Positions 1 to 5,879 of a stretch of DNA of 7,039 nucleotides are shown here, in pieces. The stretch lies in the NCBI GenBank assembly GCA_964437445.1, contig CAYTGR010000104.1:1-7039 (forward strand), in the 5' to 3' direction. The stretch comes from CAYTGR01 sp964437445 (GTDB lineage Bacteria > Chloroflexota > Anaerolineae > B4-G1 > SLSP01). A program made the position numbers and the translations under genes. The notes below the pieces were generated by a model. It was not told the origin of the DNA, did not search any database, and saw nothing but the letters and a program-made list of their open reading frames with translations. Position 1 is the first letter of the stretch. Each line of letters opens with the position of its first letter.

Positions 1-51
1 CAGCAACACCCAGTAGCGATCACGGACTTGCACGATAGAGCCGACATTCAT
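1..51 (-). CDS. N-terminal start of a leftward gene, possibly an SNF2/DEAD-type helicase (partial)
   Basis: Only 17 residues are visible, MNVGSIVQVRDRYWVLL, before the gene leaves the window on the left. The GSIV-x-VR-x-R-x-WVLL pattern resembles the small beta-rich N-terminus of SNF2-family helicases in Chloroflexota and other bacteria, which often begin with a GSIVRVRxRxWVVL-like strand; this is recalled family knowledge, not a search. The start is the ATG at 51-49. An AAGGA lies upstream (68-64) but its spacing of about 12 bases is long, so the ribosome binding site is mediocre. The gene points away from everything else in the window and is probably part of the flanking chromosome. The helicase identity is a guess; the existence of a start here is more likely. 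Confidence 0.4.
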   Translation of the reverse strand, partial: MNVGSIVQVRDRYWVLL

Positions 52-197
52 GCTGGTGGCACCGTCCTTGAGAGCAGAGTTTGACCCGCATCCGGTTCTG
101 GTGTGATTGTATGCCGCCTGGACCAAAGCGCAACCCTGGGGGAAGGCGCCGCTCTTCAAGCCGGGCAGACAAGAGCGCTCGGTGGTCAGCAAACATC

Positions 198-338
198 ATG
201 ATTGCTGCCGGCGTCGTCCCGTTGCCGGATACGGTCCGCGCGGCCGAGCGGACGCTGGCGTGGGGGCTCTGGGCGCTCCTGGCGTCCAGCGAGGAGGTCG
301 GGCTGGAACTCAAGCAGGGGTATCCGCCGTTTGGGTGA
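198..338 (+). CDS. Possible small hypothetical protein or gene remnant
   Basis: A 46-residue reading frame from the ATG at 198 to the TGA at 336-338 (MIAAGVVPLPDTVRAAERTL... ending KQGYPPFG). The frame has very high G/C at third codon positions, like the real genes of the window, whereas its extension upstream to an ATG at 111 does not. No ribosome binding site precedes either start, so this may be the surviving 3' end of a broken gene. No family is recognised. The rest of 52-415 shows nothing I can assign. Confidence 0.22.
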   Translation: MIAAGVVPLPDTVRAAERTLAWGLWALLASSEEVGLELKQGYPPFG

Positions 339-397
339 GGGGACGGCGAATCAATGAGCCGGCCATCAGCAAAAAGTTACGCGATTTTGCACCCTGA

Positions 398-883
398 ATG
401 ACGTCGTTTTACGGATTGACAGCCCGATTTTTGGGCAGTACAATCATGCTTGGTTGCTCAAAGTTGCAATCTTATTACGACGGCGCGAAAGTGTGGGAAG
501 CGCAGCAAGTGGGCGCCACGATGCCCGTCACCACCGTCTTCCTGGGCGCGGTGGAGATCACGCTCTCCCCCACGGGCCGGATCACCCGCACCTACTACTT
601 TGTCCACGGCCAGCGGAGCGCCCTGCGGGAGCAGCGCAGCGACGGGATAGGGGTATACTTCCTGCATGGCGACGCCCTGGGCAGCGCCTCCCTGGTGACG
701 GGGCTGACCGGGACGGTGGTGAGCAGCCTGCGGTACACGCCCTACGGCCTGCCGCGCGGCGAGACCGGTCACCTGCCCACGCCCTACCGCTACACCGGGC
801 AGCGCGAGACGGTTCAATACACAGACCCGCTGGTTACACAAGCCACATTTCTTTCACCCCAACCCGGCCACCGCCTGGGATAG
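398..883 (+). pseudogene. RHS repeat-associated core fragment, truncated at both ends
   Basis: The open frame encodes 161 residues, of which about residues 26-139 (nt 473-814) match the RHS repeat-associated core: YYDGAKVWEAQQVGA, then TYYFVHGQRSALREQ, the hallmark YFLHGDALGSASLVT, LRYTPYGLPRGE and YRYTGQRE. RHS proteins are normally well over 1000 residues, with many YD repeats before this point and the continuation Y-D-Y-x-A-R-x-Y-D-P plus a variable toxin tip after TGQRE. Here homology stops right at TGQRETV and the remaining residues look random. Upstream of residue 26 the sequence is also unrelated and overlaps the promoter at 416-444, so the nominal ATG at 398 is unlikely to be used. 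I read it as a non-functional RHS relic whose right break lies 40 bases from the end of the recombinase, compatible with truncation by insertion or recombination of the element. Confidence 0.75.
416..444 (+). promoter_or_regulatory. Consensus-like sigma70 promoter
   Basis: A perfect -35 box TTGACA (416-421) is followed after exactly 17 bases by TACAAT (439-444), one mismatch from the -10 consensus. The spacer carries a short inverted repeat, GCCC (422-425) and GGGC (433-436), around an AT-rich centre. The predicted transcript starts near 450-452 and would run into the RHS fragment, but no good ribosome binding site and start codon follow. It may have belonged to a gene now disrupted. Confidence 0.55.
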
Positions 884-1787
884 ATCTTCCTCACTCGGCT
901 GGGTGTAGATGGCCGTCGTCGCCACGCTGGAATGGCCCAGCAGCGCGGCGACTGTCACCAGGTCCGCCTTGGCCTCCCGCAGCAGCCGCGTGGCGAAGGT
1001 GTGCCGCAAGAGGTGTGGCGTCACCGCCACCCCCGCGGCCTCCCCCAAGGCTGCGAGGCGGAACTGAATCCCCCGCGCGCCCAGCGGTCCCCGCTGGCCC
1101 AGAAACAGCGTCATGCCCCGGTCGGCGGGCCGCACCGCCAGGTACGCCTCCACGGCCTTGTGCGCCTCCTTAGTGCAGCGGCACGGTGCGATACTTCCGC
1201 CCCTTCCCGGAACGGATGATGACCTGCCCGCTCCGCCCGTTCAGCGCCACGTCCGCCACCTGCAACGCCGCTGCTTCCGAGACCCGCAAGCCGGTGTAGA
1301 GCAACAGGTTCAGCAGCGCCTCGTCACGGAGGGCCTCTACCAGCGTCGGCGTGAGCTCCCCGCCCGCCTTGGCCTGCGCCAGTTGCCGCTGGGCTGCCGC
1401 CTGCCGCTGCAAGCGGTAGACCTCCGAAGCCGTGAGGGCCTTCGGCGTGCGCTGCCCCTGCTTGAGCCCCTGCACCTGCCCGGCGGGATTGGTGCTCGCC
1501 TGACCGGTCGTCACGGCCCAGGCGAAGAAGACCCGCAGCGCCGCCAGCGCCCGGTTCACGCCGGCGGGTTTGCGCCCGGCGGCGACGAGGGCGTCGCGGT
1601 ACTTCTGCACATCAAACGGGGTGACCTCCACCGGCAGCAGGGGGCGACTTGCCAGGGCACCCCGCCCCAATTGTTCCGATAGCCACGCGAAGAAGGCCGC
1701 CACGTCGCGCTGGTAGGCGGCGACGGTGTGCGCGCTGCGGTCCTGGGCCTGCAAATAGGCGGTGAATTGCTCCAAGCTATCGGCCAT
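854..1787 (-). pseudogene. Tyrosine recombinase/integrase (XerC/XerD type) with a one-base frameshift
   Basis: Restored length is about 310 residues, normal for XerC/D-like integrases that cut and rejoin DNA through a covalent 3'-phosphotyrosine. The first frame (1787 to 1170, 205 residues from MADSLEQFTAYL) holds the SAM-like core-binding domain (about 1-110) and the start of the catalytic domain, with Arg168 in YTGLRVSEAAAL and the beta-hairpin lysine in SGKGRKYRTVPLH. A TAA (1172-1170) interrupts it. Dropping one base at 1172 restores KEAHKAVEAYLAVRP and continues without a gap into HLLRHTFATRLL (His and Arg of the HxxR box), LLGHSS (second His) and the nucleophile in TTAIYTQP, ending at 854. 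All of R-K-H-R-H-Y are thus present, split over two frames. The ATG at 1787 is chosen because AGGAGG lies 6 bases upstream; the frame itself stays open up to 2201. Recent inactivation, a base error or frameshifting are all possible. It probably mobilised the element to its right. Confidence 0.88.
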
Positions 1788-2054
1788 CGGGTGCCTCCTG
1801 AGCGGGCCGCTGAGTTGTGATCCCAGCGCGTGCGGGCAGGGGGACAGGCATGAGGGCGTCGGTAAGCGGTCACCGTAGTGATACGACCGCCAGAGCGCTG
1901 TGCCGCCGACCCAGCTGGCAGCCAGCAGCGGCGGCAGCAGCCCCAGTCCCCACGGCCCCCACAGATAGTACGCCAGCGCAAGGAGCAGCGGGCGTACCCC
2001 CGGCGAGAGGTACGGATTCAGCAGCAGCCAGCCCAGCACCAGTGCGTGATCCAC
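1788..2054 (-). CDS. Possible small hydrophobic membrane protein reading into the recombinase frame
   Basis: In the same frame as the recombinase and directly upstream, the minus strand encodes a strongly hydrophobic stretch: ALVLGWLLLNPYL, then VRPLLLALAYYLWGPW and GLGLLPPLLAASWVGGTALW, followed by basic and aromatic residues (RSYHYGDR). Third codon positions are mostly G or C from about 2042 to 1865, which suggests real coding, and two to three membrane helices fit. I see no ATG with a ribosome binding site: the GTG at 2054 is one option. There is no stop before the recombinase ATG, so it is either a decayed membrane gene that lost its end or an N-terminal extension of the recombinase. The plus-strand frames across 1800-2090 are arginine-, alanine- and proline-rich and look like shadows of this one. 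Confidence 0.28.
1794..1799 (-). promoter_or_regulatory. Ribosome binding site fixing the recombinase start
   Basis: On the minus strand AGGAGG is followed after six bases by ATG (1787-1785). It decides the start of the recombinase within a frame that stays open for another 138 codons upstream. Confidence 0.75.
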
Positions 2055-2090
2055 CGGTGGCTCAACTATCCCCAGCACAGGAGTTGATCC

Positions 2091-2264
2091 ATGAGCCAGC
2101 AAAATCAGGATAAGGCGACGTACTACCGTGAACTGTCGGGCAGCCGGGGCTATGATGACTGTCCGCAGGCGCCGAGGGGGGCGCGGGCGGCGGTGTTGCA
2201 AGCGCTGTTAGTGCAGAATTACATGGAGCGGGGACGACGGGCGCTGTCCTCCATCAGACAATGA
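2091..2264 (+). CDS. Small hypothetical protein, 57 residues
   Basis: ATG at 2091 is preceded by AGGAG (2079-2083) with a 7-base gap, a good ribosome binding site. The 57-residue product starts MSQQNQDKATYYRELSGSRG, continues with a Gly-Tyr-Asp-Asp-Cys segment, and ends in a likely amphipathic helix rich in Ala, Leu and Gln followed by basic residues (NYMERGRRALSSIRQ). Third codon positions favour G/C, as in the other genes. It is soluble by composition, has no signal peptide or membrane segment, and matches no family I recognise. It starts divergently from the recombinase, about 300 bases from the recombinase start, so it could be an accessory factor such as an excisionase-like protein, but nothing in the sequence demonstrates that. 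Confidence 0.42.
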   Translation: MSQQNQDKATYYRELSGSRGYDDCPQAPRGARAAVLQALLVQNYMERGRRALSSIRQ

Positions 2265-2388
2265 AGTTCGGCTCCTGCCACCACCGTTAGATCCTGCATC
2301 AGGGAGGCCACGGGACCCCGCTGCCCCTGGGGGAGTGGAACCCGCACCGTTACCTGCTGAGCAATCCAAGTAACATTATAGCGTAGAC

Positions 2389-2446
2389 AACGCGGTTGGC
2401 AAGTATCCCTTGACCATCAGGTCAAGCCGTACTTGCTAACCGCGTT
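2389..2446. repeat. Long nested inverted repeat (hairpin)
   Basis: Outer arms AACGCGGTTGGCAAGTA (2389-2405) and TACTTGCTAACCGCGTT (2430-2446) pair over 17 positions with a single G-T type mismatch. Inside, after three unpaired bases on each side, CTTGACC (2409-2415) and GGTCAAG (2420-2426) pair perfectly around the 4-base loop ATCA. The symmetry is almost exact: 17+3+7+4+7+3+17 bases. It lies in a gene-free stretch, 10 bases before the terminator. Candidate roles are a single-strand origin or transfer-origin hairpin, a recombinase or regulator binding site, or a structured RNA; a T-rich run follows, so it may also help stop transcription. The remainder of 2265-2388 shows no assignable gene. 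Confidence 0.75.
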
Positions 2447-2456
2447 TTGGTTTCTC

Positions 2457-2491
2457 AACCGCCGTTAGCACCTGGCTAACGGCGGTTTTTT
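2457..2491 (+). terminator. Strong intrinsic (rho-independent) terminator
   Basis: AACCGCCGTTAGC (2457-2469) and GCTAACGGCGGTT (2475-2487) form a perfect 13-bp stem with the loop ACCTG, followed by a run of six T (2486-2491). The AA at the base of the left arm gives only a weak T tract in the other direction. It would block transcription arriving from the left and so isolates the seven-gene cassette that starts at 2539. Confidence 0.88.
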
Positions 2492-2538
2492 GTGGGTAGA
2501 TGACCCGATTCCATCTCACTCAAGAAAGGAGTTTAGCG

Positions 2539-2823
2539 ATGGCGACGCAATCACTGACCCCCCGCTTTGACGGGACCCGACTCCGGGCCTTGCGCAAACA
2601 GCGCGGCCTGTCCACTGATGCCCTGGCCCGTCTGGCTACCCTGACGGCCCGCCACATTTGGCGCTTGGAGGGCGGACACCGACCTAACGTCGCGGCGGTG
2701 ACGCTGGCGCGGTTAGCCCTCACCTTACAGACCTCGGTGGACTACCTGGTCGGCCTCACCGACAACCCGGCGCCGCCGGTCCCGCTGGCGGAACAGGAGT
2801 TTCCCGCTAACCCGGCGTCGTAA
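2539..2823 (+). CDS. XRE-family helix-turn-helix regulator (first copy)
   Basis: A 94-residue DNA-binding protein of the Cro/C1 (XRE) type. The five-helix HTH domain covers about residues 15-72: LRALRKQRGLSTDALARLA, then the recognition-helix region TARHIWRLEGGHRPN, then VAAVTLARLALTLQTSVDYLVG. A Pro-rich tail of some 20 residues follows. The ATG at 2539 is chosen over the upstream ATG at 2500 because AAAGGAG (2527-2533) sits five bases before it and the extra 13 residues are not domain-like. It is the first gene after the terminator. Genes of this kind usually repress their own operon or control replication and transfer. It is clearly related to the second XRE gene at 6290, sharing VAAVTLARLA and a following L-x-x-(T/S)-(V/L)-(D/E)-Y-L-(V/L)-G segment. 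The operator is not identified. Confidence 0.88.
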   Translation: MATQSLTPRFDGTRLRALRKQRGLSTDALARLATLTARHIWRLEGGHRPNVAAVTLARLALTLQTSVDYLVGLTDNPAPPVPLAEQEFPANPAS

Positions 2824-2915
2824 GATGAGCACTGCCGCGGAGAGATGAATTACCAGCGTAATCGGGTAGCCGCTGGGTAGCGGTCTGCCCACCGGTGTAC
2901 ACAGGGAGGTGCAAA

Positions 2916-4277
2916 GTGGACAACTCGCCAGCCGATTCACGGGCCGCACTGCTCACCCAATGGGCGGGCGGCATTGCCCGGGCCGCCGCGGCCGGGGCGC
3001 TCGGGGGGCGCCCGCTGGCCTTGCGCCGGGTGGAGGCCATCCGCGGCCCCCGGGCCGGGGCGTTGGAGATTGATGCCGGGATAGAAGCCGGGCGGCTGTT
3101 ACGGTTGATGACCGCCGATGACAACGCGCTGCTGCGGCAGTTCATCACCTGGCCGTTTGCAGGGGAGCCGGTGGTCTACATGAGCGGGCGCTTCGTCCGG
3201 CTGGAGGCGGGCTGGCCGGAGAGCCTGGCCGAAAAAGATATCCCGTTGGGACAACTGGGCCGCCATCCCCACGGCGGGGGGCGCTGGATCGCTGGTAAAA
3301 ACGAATCGGGCGCTACCGTCACCCTGGGAGTAGACGGCACTAATCCCCATTATCTCTTTGGTGGCCAGACCGGCTCGGGCAAAACCTGGGCGCTGCGCGC
3401 GGCACTGTTCCAGTTAGCGCAAGCCGGCGACAATCGCCTGATCCTGATTGATTGCAAGTGGGGCGACGGGCTAGGCCGCCTGGGGGCACTGCCGGGGCTG
3501 GTGGGGCCGGTCGCGACCGACGCCGAGACCGCCAAGAGCGCCCTGGCCTGGGCCGCGCGCGAGATGCGCTACCGTTACGAAGCCGGCGGTCACACGGGAC
3601 GGCTGCTGGTAGCGATTGACGAGGTGCAGGAGCTCCAGGACGAAGCGGCGGTAGCCTTGCTGCGGCGGCTGGTCACGCTGGGGCGCGGCGCCGGCATCCA
3701 TGTGCTGATCGGCACGCAGCATCCTACCAAAGCCGCGCTGGGCGACGCCACCATCAAGCGCAACCTGACCGGGCGGGTGGCGCTGCGCGTAGAGGATGGC
3801 GTCGCCTCCAACCTGGTCGTCGGCGCGCCGGCCCCCCGCGCCGATCATCTGCTGGGCGCCGGGGATGCCTACGCGGTGGTGCCGGGCCGCGTGCAACGGG
3901 TGCAGCTGGCCTATGTACCGCCGGCCAATCTGGAGCGTTACAGCGGTCGCGGGGTGTATACGCTGGAGGTCTGGCCACCGTTTGACCCGGAAGCCGCAGG
4001 GACGCTGCCGGAGGAGGAAGCGCGCCCCGATACCGCTGCCGACGTGGGCGCGGCGCTGCTGGCGGCGCACCTGGGCAAGGGGCGGCCCTGGTTGCGCGGC
4101 AAGATTGGCGCAGCCACCGGCACCACGCCCGGCAATGAGAAAGCGCAGCGGCTCTTGCGGTTAGGCCGGGAGATCTATGCCTGGCTCAACGCCGAGGGGG
4201 TGAGCCTGACCCCCTTGGAGGGTGAGTCGTCCCCGGCCGGGCACGCCCCGGCATTGGAAGAGGATGTGGTTTGGTGA
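2916..4277 (+). CDS. FtsK/HerA-like DNA translocase ATPase
   Basis: A 453-residue soluble ATPase expected to pump double-stranded DNA as a ring. Residues about 40-110 resemble the FtsK beta domain (RGPRAGALEID, RLLRLMTADDNALL, GRFVRLEAGWPES). The motor domain holds Walker A GQTGSGKT (150-157), the LILIDCKWGDGL strand after it, Walker B LLVAIDEVQEL (230-240) and a sensor-like GTQHPTKAALGDATIKRNL segment (266-284). There are no membrane helices, unlike chromosomal FtsK (usually over 700 residues), so membrane anchoring may come from the neighbouring gene at 4406. The C-terminus has a charged linker and a short helical part (EKAQRLLRLGREIYAWL) that could be a reduced winged helix; that is uncertain. 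The GTG at 2916 is preferred to the GTG at 2895 because GGGAGG (2904-2909) is placed for it. In plasmids and AICE-like elements such proteins (TraB type) move DNA during conjugation; a segregation role is also possible. Confidence 0.86.
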   Translation: MDNSPADSRAALLTQWAGGIARAAAAGALGGRPLALRRVEAIRGPRAGALEIDAGIEAGRLLRLMTADDNALLRQFITWPFAGEPVVYMSGRFVRLEAGWPESLAEKDIPLGQLGRHPHGGGRWIAGKNESGATVTLGVDGTNPHYLFGGQTGSGKTWALRAALFQLAQAGDNRLILIDCKWGDGLGRLGALPGLVGPVATDAETAKSALAWAAREMRYRYEAGGHTGRLLVAIDEVQELQDEAAVALLRRLVTLGRGAGIHVLIGTQHPTKAALGDATIKRNLTGRVALRVEDGVASNLVVGAPAPRADHLLGAGDAYAVVPGRVQRVQLAYVPPANLERYSGRGVYTLEVWPPFDPEAAGTLPEEEARPDTAADVGAALLAAHLGKGRPWLRGKIGAATGTTPGNEKAQRLLRLGREIYAWLNAEGVSLTPLEGESSPAGHAPALEEDVVW

Positions 4278-4281
4278 GTGG

Positions 4282-4386
4282 CCTGCCTGCCTGCCCCCCC
4301 ACCCCTATACCCCTCTGTGGAAAGGGCTGCTGAAGGCCTTGGAGGCCCAAAGGGGTATATAGGTTCCGGGCAGGCAGGCAGGCAGG
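4282..4386. repeat. Extended inverted repeat with CCTG/GGCA tetranucleotide arms
   Basis: The 128-base gap between the translocase and the membrane gene is almost entirely self-complementary. CCTGCCTGCCTGCCC (4282-4296) pairs perfectly with GGGCAGGCAGGCAGG (4368-4382), and the right arm has one more GCAGG unit. Within, TATACCCCT (4306-4314) pairs with AGGGGTATA (4351-4359), and the centre contains GGGC/GCCC and the palindrome AAGGCCTT. The arms are made of a four-base repeat. No T tract follows, so it is not a standard intrinsic terminator. It could be a binding or origin site for the translocase or partition proteins, an mRNA processing hairpin, or a recombination-prone structure. Confidence 0.75.
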
Positions 4387-4405
4387 ACCAGGCAAGGAGT
4401 TCGAG

Positions 4406-4828
4406 ATGAGGGACAAAGCACGACAAGTATTGCTCACCATTTCCTGGGGTGTGCTGCTGGCGGCGCTGGTGGTGGGGTTGCCGCTTTGGGGGTTGTGGGT
4501 GATCGCCCGGACCCTCAGCGTCACCACGTTGCGTTGGTGCTTCGTGGCGCTGCCCGGCGGGTTGGCGGTGGCCTTTCTGGCCGGGTTCTACTGTGGCAAA
4601 GTCCAGGTGACCGGCTTTCTGGGCGGCTTTGATCGGGCGTTGGAGGGGTTGGCCCGGGCTGTGGACCTGCGCGATAATGCCCGACTCAGGATGGCAGCGG
4701 CCCGCCCGTCCGCCAGGCCGACCGTCCCGCCGGCGCAATTCAACGTCTACTTGCCCGACCCGGCCAGTCTGCCGGGCGGGGTGCCGATCACGCATCGGCA
4801 GGTGACCAGCGACGTAGTTGATTTATAA
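4406..4828 (+). CDS. Two-helix membrane protein of unknown function
   Basis: A 140-residue protein with two predicted membrane helices, about residues 9-34 (LLTISWGVLLAALVVGLPLW core) and 44-63 (WCFVALPGGLAVAFLAGFYC), separated by a short polar turn. Arg/Lys residues before helix 1 suggest the N-terminus is in the cytoplasm; then the C-terminal 75 residues are cytoplasmic too. That tail has a probable amphipathic helix (GGFDRALEGLARAVDLRDNA), a Pro/Ala/Arg linker and a polar end (FNVYLPDPASLPGG). AAGGAG lies six bases before the ATG. It sits between the soluble DNA translocase and the actin-like gene, so a plausible role is a membrane anchor for either the pump or the filament. No family is recognised; that role is inferred only from position and topology. 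Confidence 0.75.
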   Translation: MRDKARQVLLTISWGVLLAALVVGLPLWGLWVIARTLSVTTLRWCFVALPGGLAVAFLAGFYCGKVQVTGFLGGFDRALEGLARAVDLRDNARLRMAAARPSARPTVPPAQFNVYLPDPASLPGGVPITHRQVTSDVVDL

Positions 4829-4843
4829 AAAGGGAGAAATGAG

Positions 4844-5875
4844 ATGAACACTGCAATTTTACCGGCCATTGTCGGCGTCGGCACCACCGATACCGGCCTG
4901 CTCTCGCTGGGGGCGTTGGGGCGCAATCGCCGGGCCGCCGAGACGCCCCTCCGGGTGGCCTGGGACGGCACGACTTACCTGGTCGGCGCCGGCGTGGAAC
5001 GCTTCGCCCGCCCGGTGGAGCGCCTGGATTTTCAACGCCTCGCCGACGGCCCGGAAATCCGCGCCCTGACCTACGGGACGTTGGGGACGTTGCTCGGCCC
5101 GGGGGAACACCAGGCCGCGCTGGTGGTTGGCTTCCCCGTGGAAGTCCTGGCGGACAAAGCGCTGGCCCAGGCCGTGCTCCAGCAGTTGCGCGGCTGGCTG
5201 GTCGGCGCGCACGAGTTCACGGTGGATGAGCAGGCCACGCGGCTGACCGTGCTCCAGGTGCAGGCACTGGCACAACCGGCGGGGGCTTACTTCGCCTGGG
5301 GGCTGGATGAGCGCGGGAAGTGGACCCGCCCGACCGCCGACCTGCAAGCGCTGGTGGGGATTGCCGACGCGGGGTTTAACACGCTGGATATTTTTACCGT
5401 CCAGGGGGGCCAGGTCATCGGTCGCTTCACCGGGGGCGATACCGCCGGGATGCGGCGCGCGGCGGAAATTGTGGTCCAGGGTGTCCGGCAGAAGTACGGG
5501 GTCATGCTCTCGCTGCATCAGGCGGATGCGCTGCTCCGCGAGCGGCGGCCCACCTTAGCCAGCGCCGGGCAGAGCCTGGACCTGACGGCGCTGGTGCAAC
5601 AGGCCCGCGCGACGGCGGCCAGTGGGGTCATAGCCTTCCTGGAATCGCGGTGGGGGAACGGTCGGCAATTTGCTCACCTGCTATTCACCGGCGGGGGGAT
5701 GCTGGCGCTCCAAGAGCCGCTGCTGGCCCAGTATCCCTATGGCGTCATCTTGCCTGAGCCGGTCACGGCCAACGCCACCGGCCTGGCCCGCTACGCGCGG
5801 CGGCTCTACCCGGAGGCCCCCGTGGTCATCGGCCTGGACCCCGGCTTTGGCGGCTTCAAAGGGGTGGCGTTGTGA
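4844..5875 (+). CDS. ParM-like actin-fold ATPase, apparently circularly permuted
   Basis: A 343-residue protein of the actin/ParM superfamily; such proteins form ATP-driven filaments that push plasmid copies apart when capped by ParR. Visible motifs: connect-like GFPVE (96-100), phosphate-2 VGIADAGFNTLDI (171-183, with Asp175 and Gly177), adenosine motif LLFTGGGMLAL (279-289), and the final helix NATGLARYARRL (310-321). The phosphate-1 hairpin, universally N-terminal in canonical members, is absent there and instead forms the last residues: VVIGLDPGFGGFKGVAL (327-343), with Asp332, Gly334, Gly336 and Lys339 matching D-x-G-x-G-x-x-K. The N-terminus, NTAILPAIVGVG, is what normally follows that hairpin. 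A TAA four codons before the ATG, in frame, and the GGGAG ribosome binding site exclude a longer N-terminus. The family is clear; the permutation is a structural inference. The next gene encodes its likely ParR partner. Confidence 0.87.
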   Translation: MNTAILPAIVGVGTTDTGLLSLGALGRNRRAAETPLRVAWDGTTYLVGAGVERFARPVERLDFQRLADGPEIRALTYGTLGTLLGPGEHQAALVVGFPVEVLADKALAQAVLQQLRGWLVGAHEFTVDEQATRLTVLQVQALAQPAGAYFAWGLDERGKWTRPTADLQALVGIADAGFNTLDIFTVQGGQVIGRFTGGDTAGMRRAAEIVVQGVRQKYGVMLSLHQADALLRERRPTLASAGQSLDLTALVQQARATAASGVIAFLESRWGNGRQFAHLLFTGGGMLALQEPLLAQYPYGVILPEPVTANATGLARYARRLYPEAPVVIGLDPGFGGFKGVAL

Positions 5876-5879
5876 TGGC

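Noticed and set aside
454..1173. Long plus-strand frame across the RHS fragment and recombinase
   Set aside because: Composition is Pro/Arg/Ala-rich without motifs; it is a shadow of the RHS frame and of the antisense recombinase.
2261..2383. Short frame with a stop in the middle (MKFGSCHHR, stop, then ILHQGGHGTPLPLGEW...)
   Set aside because: The second half has coding-like third positions but no start; it may be a relic, though I cannot support it as a gene.
2396..2440. Possible promoter boxes TTGGCA and TTGACC inside the nested hairpin
   Set aside because: No acceptable -10 box lies 16-18 bases downstream of either.
2825..2880. Two tiny ORFs (7 and 11 codons) between the XRE gene and the translocase
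   Set aside because: No coding signal or conservation evidence; a leader role cannot be argued from this sequence. A direct repeat GGGTAGC and the palindromes CACCGGTG and GTGTACAC nearby are short enough to be chance.
3471..4070. Minus-strand frame of 199 codons opposite the translocase
   Set aside because: The plus strand carries Walker A and B motifs here; the minus frame has no recognisable domain and is a GC-rich shadow.
4859..5518. Minus-strand frame of 219 codons opposite the actin-like gene
   Set aside because: Shadow of a clearly coding plus strand; no domain, no ribosome binding site.
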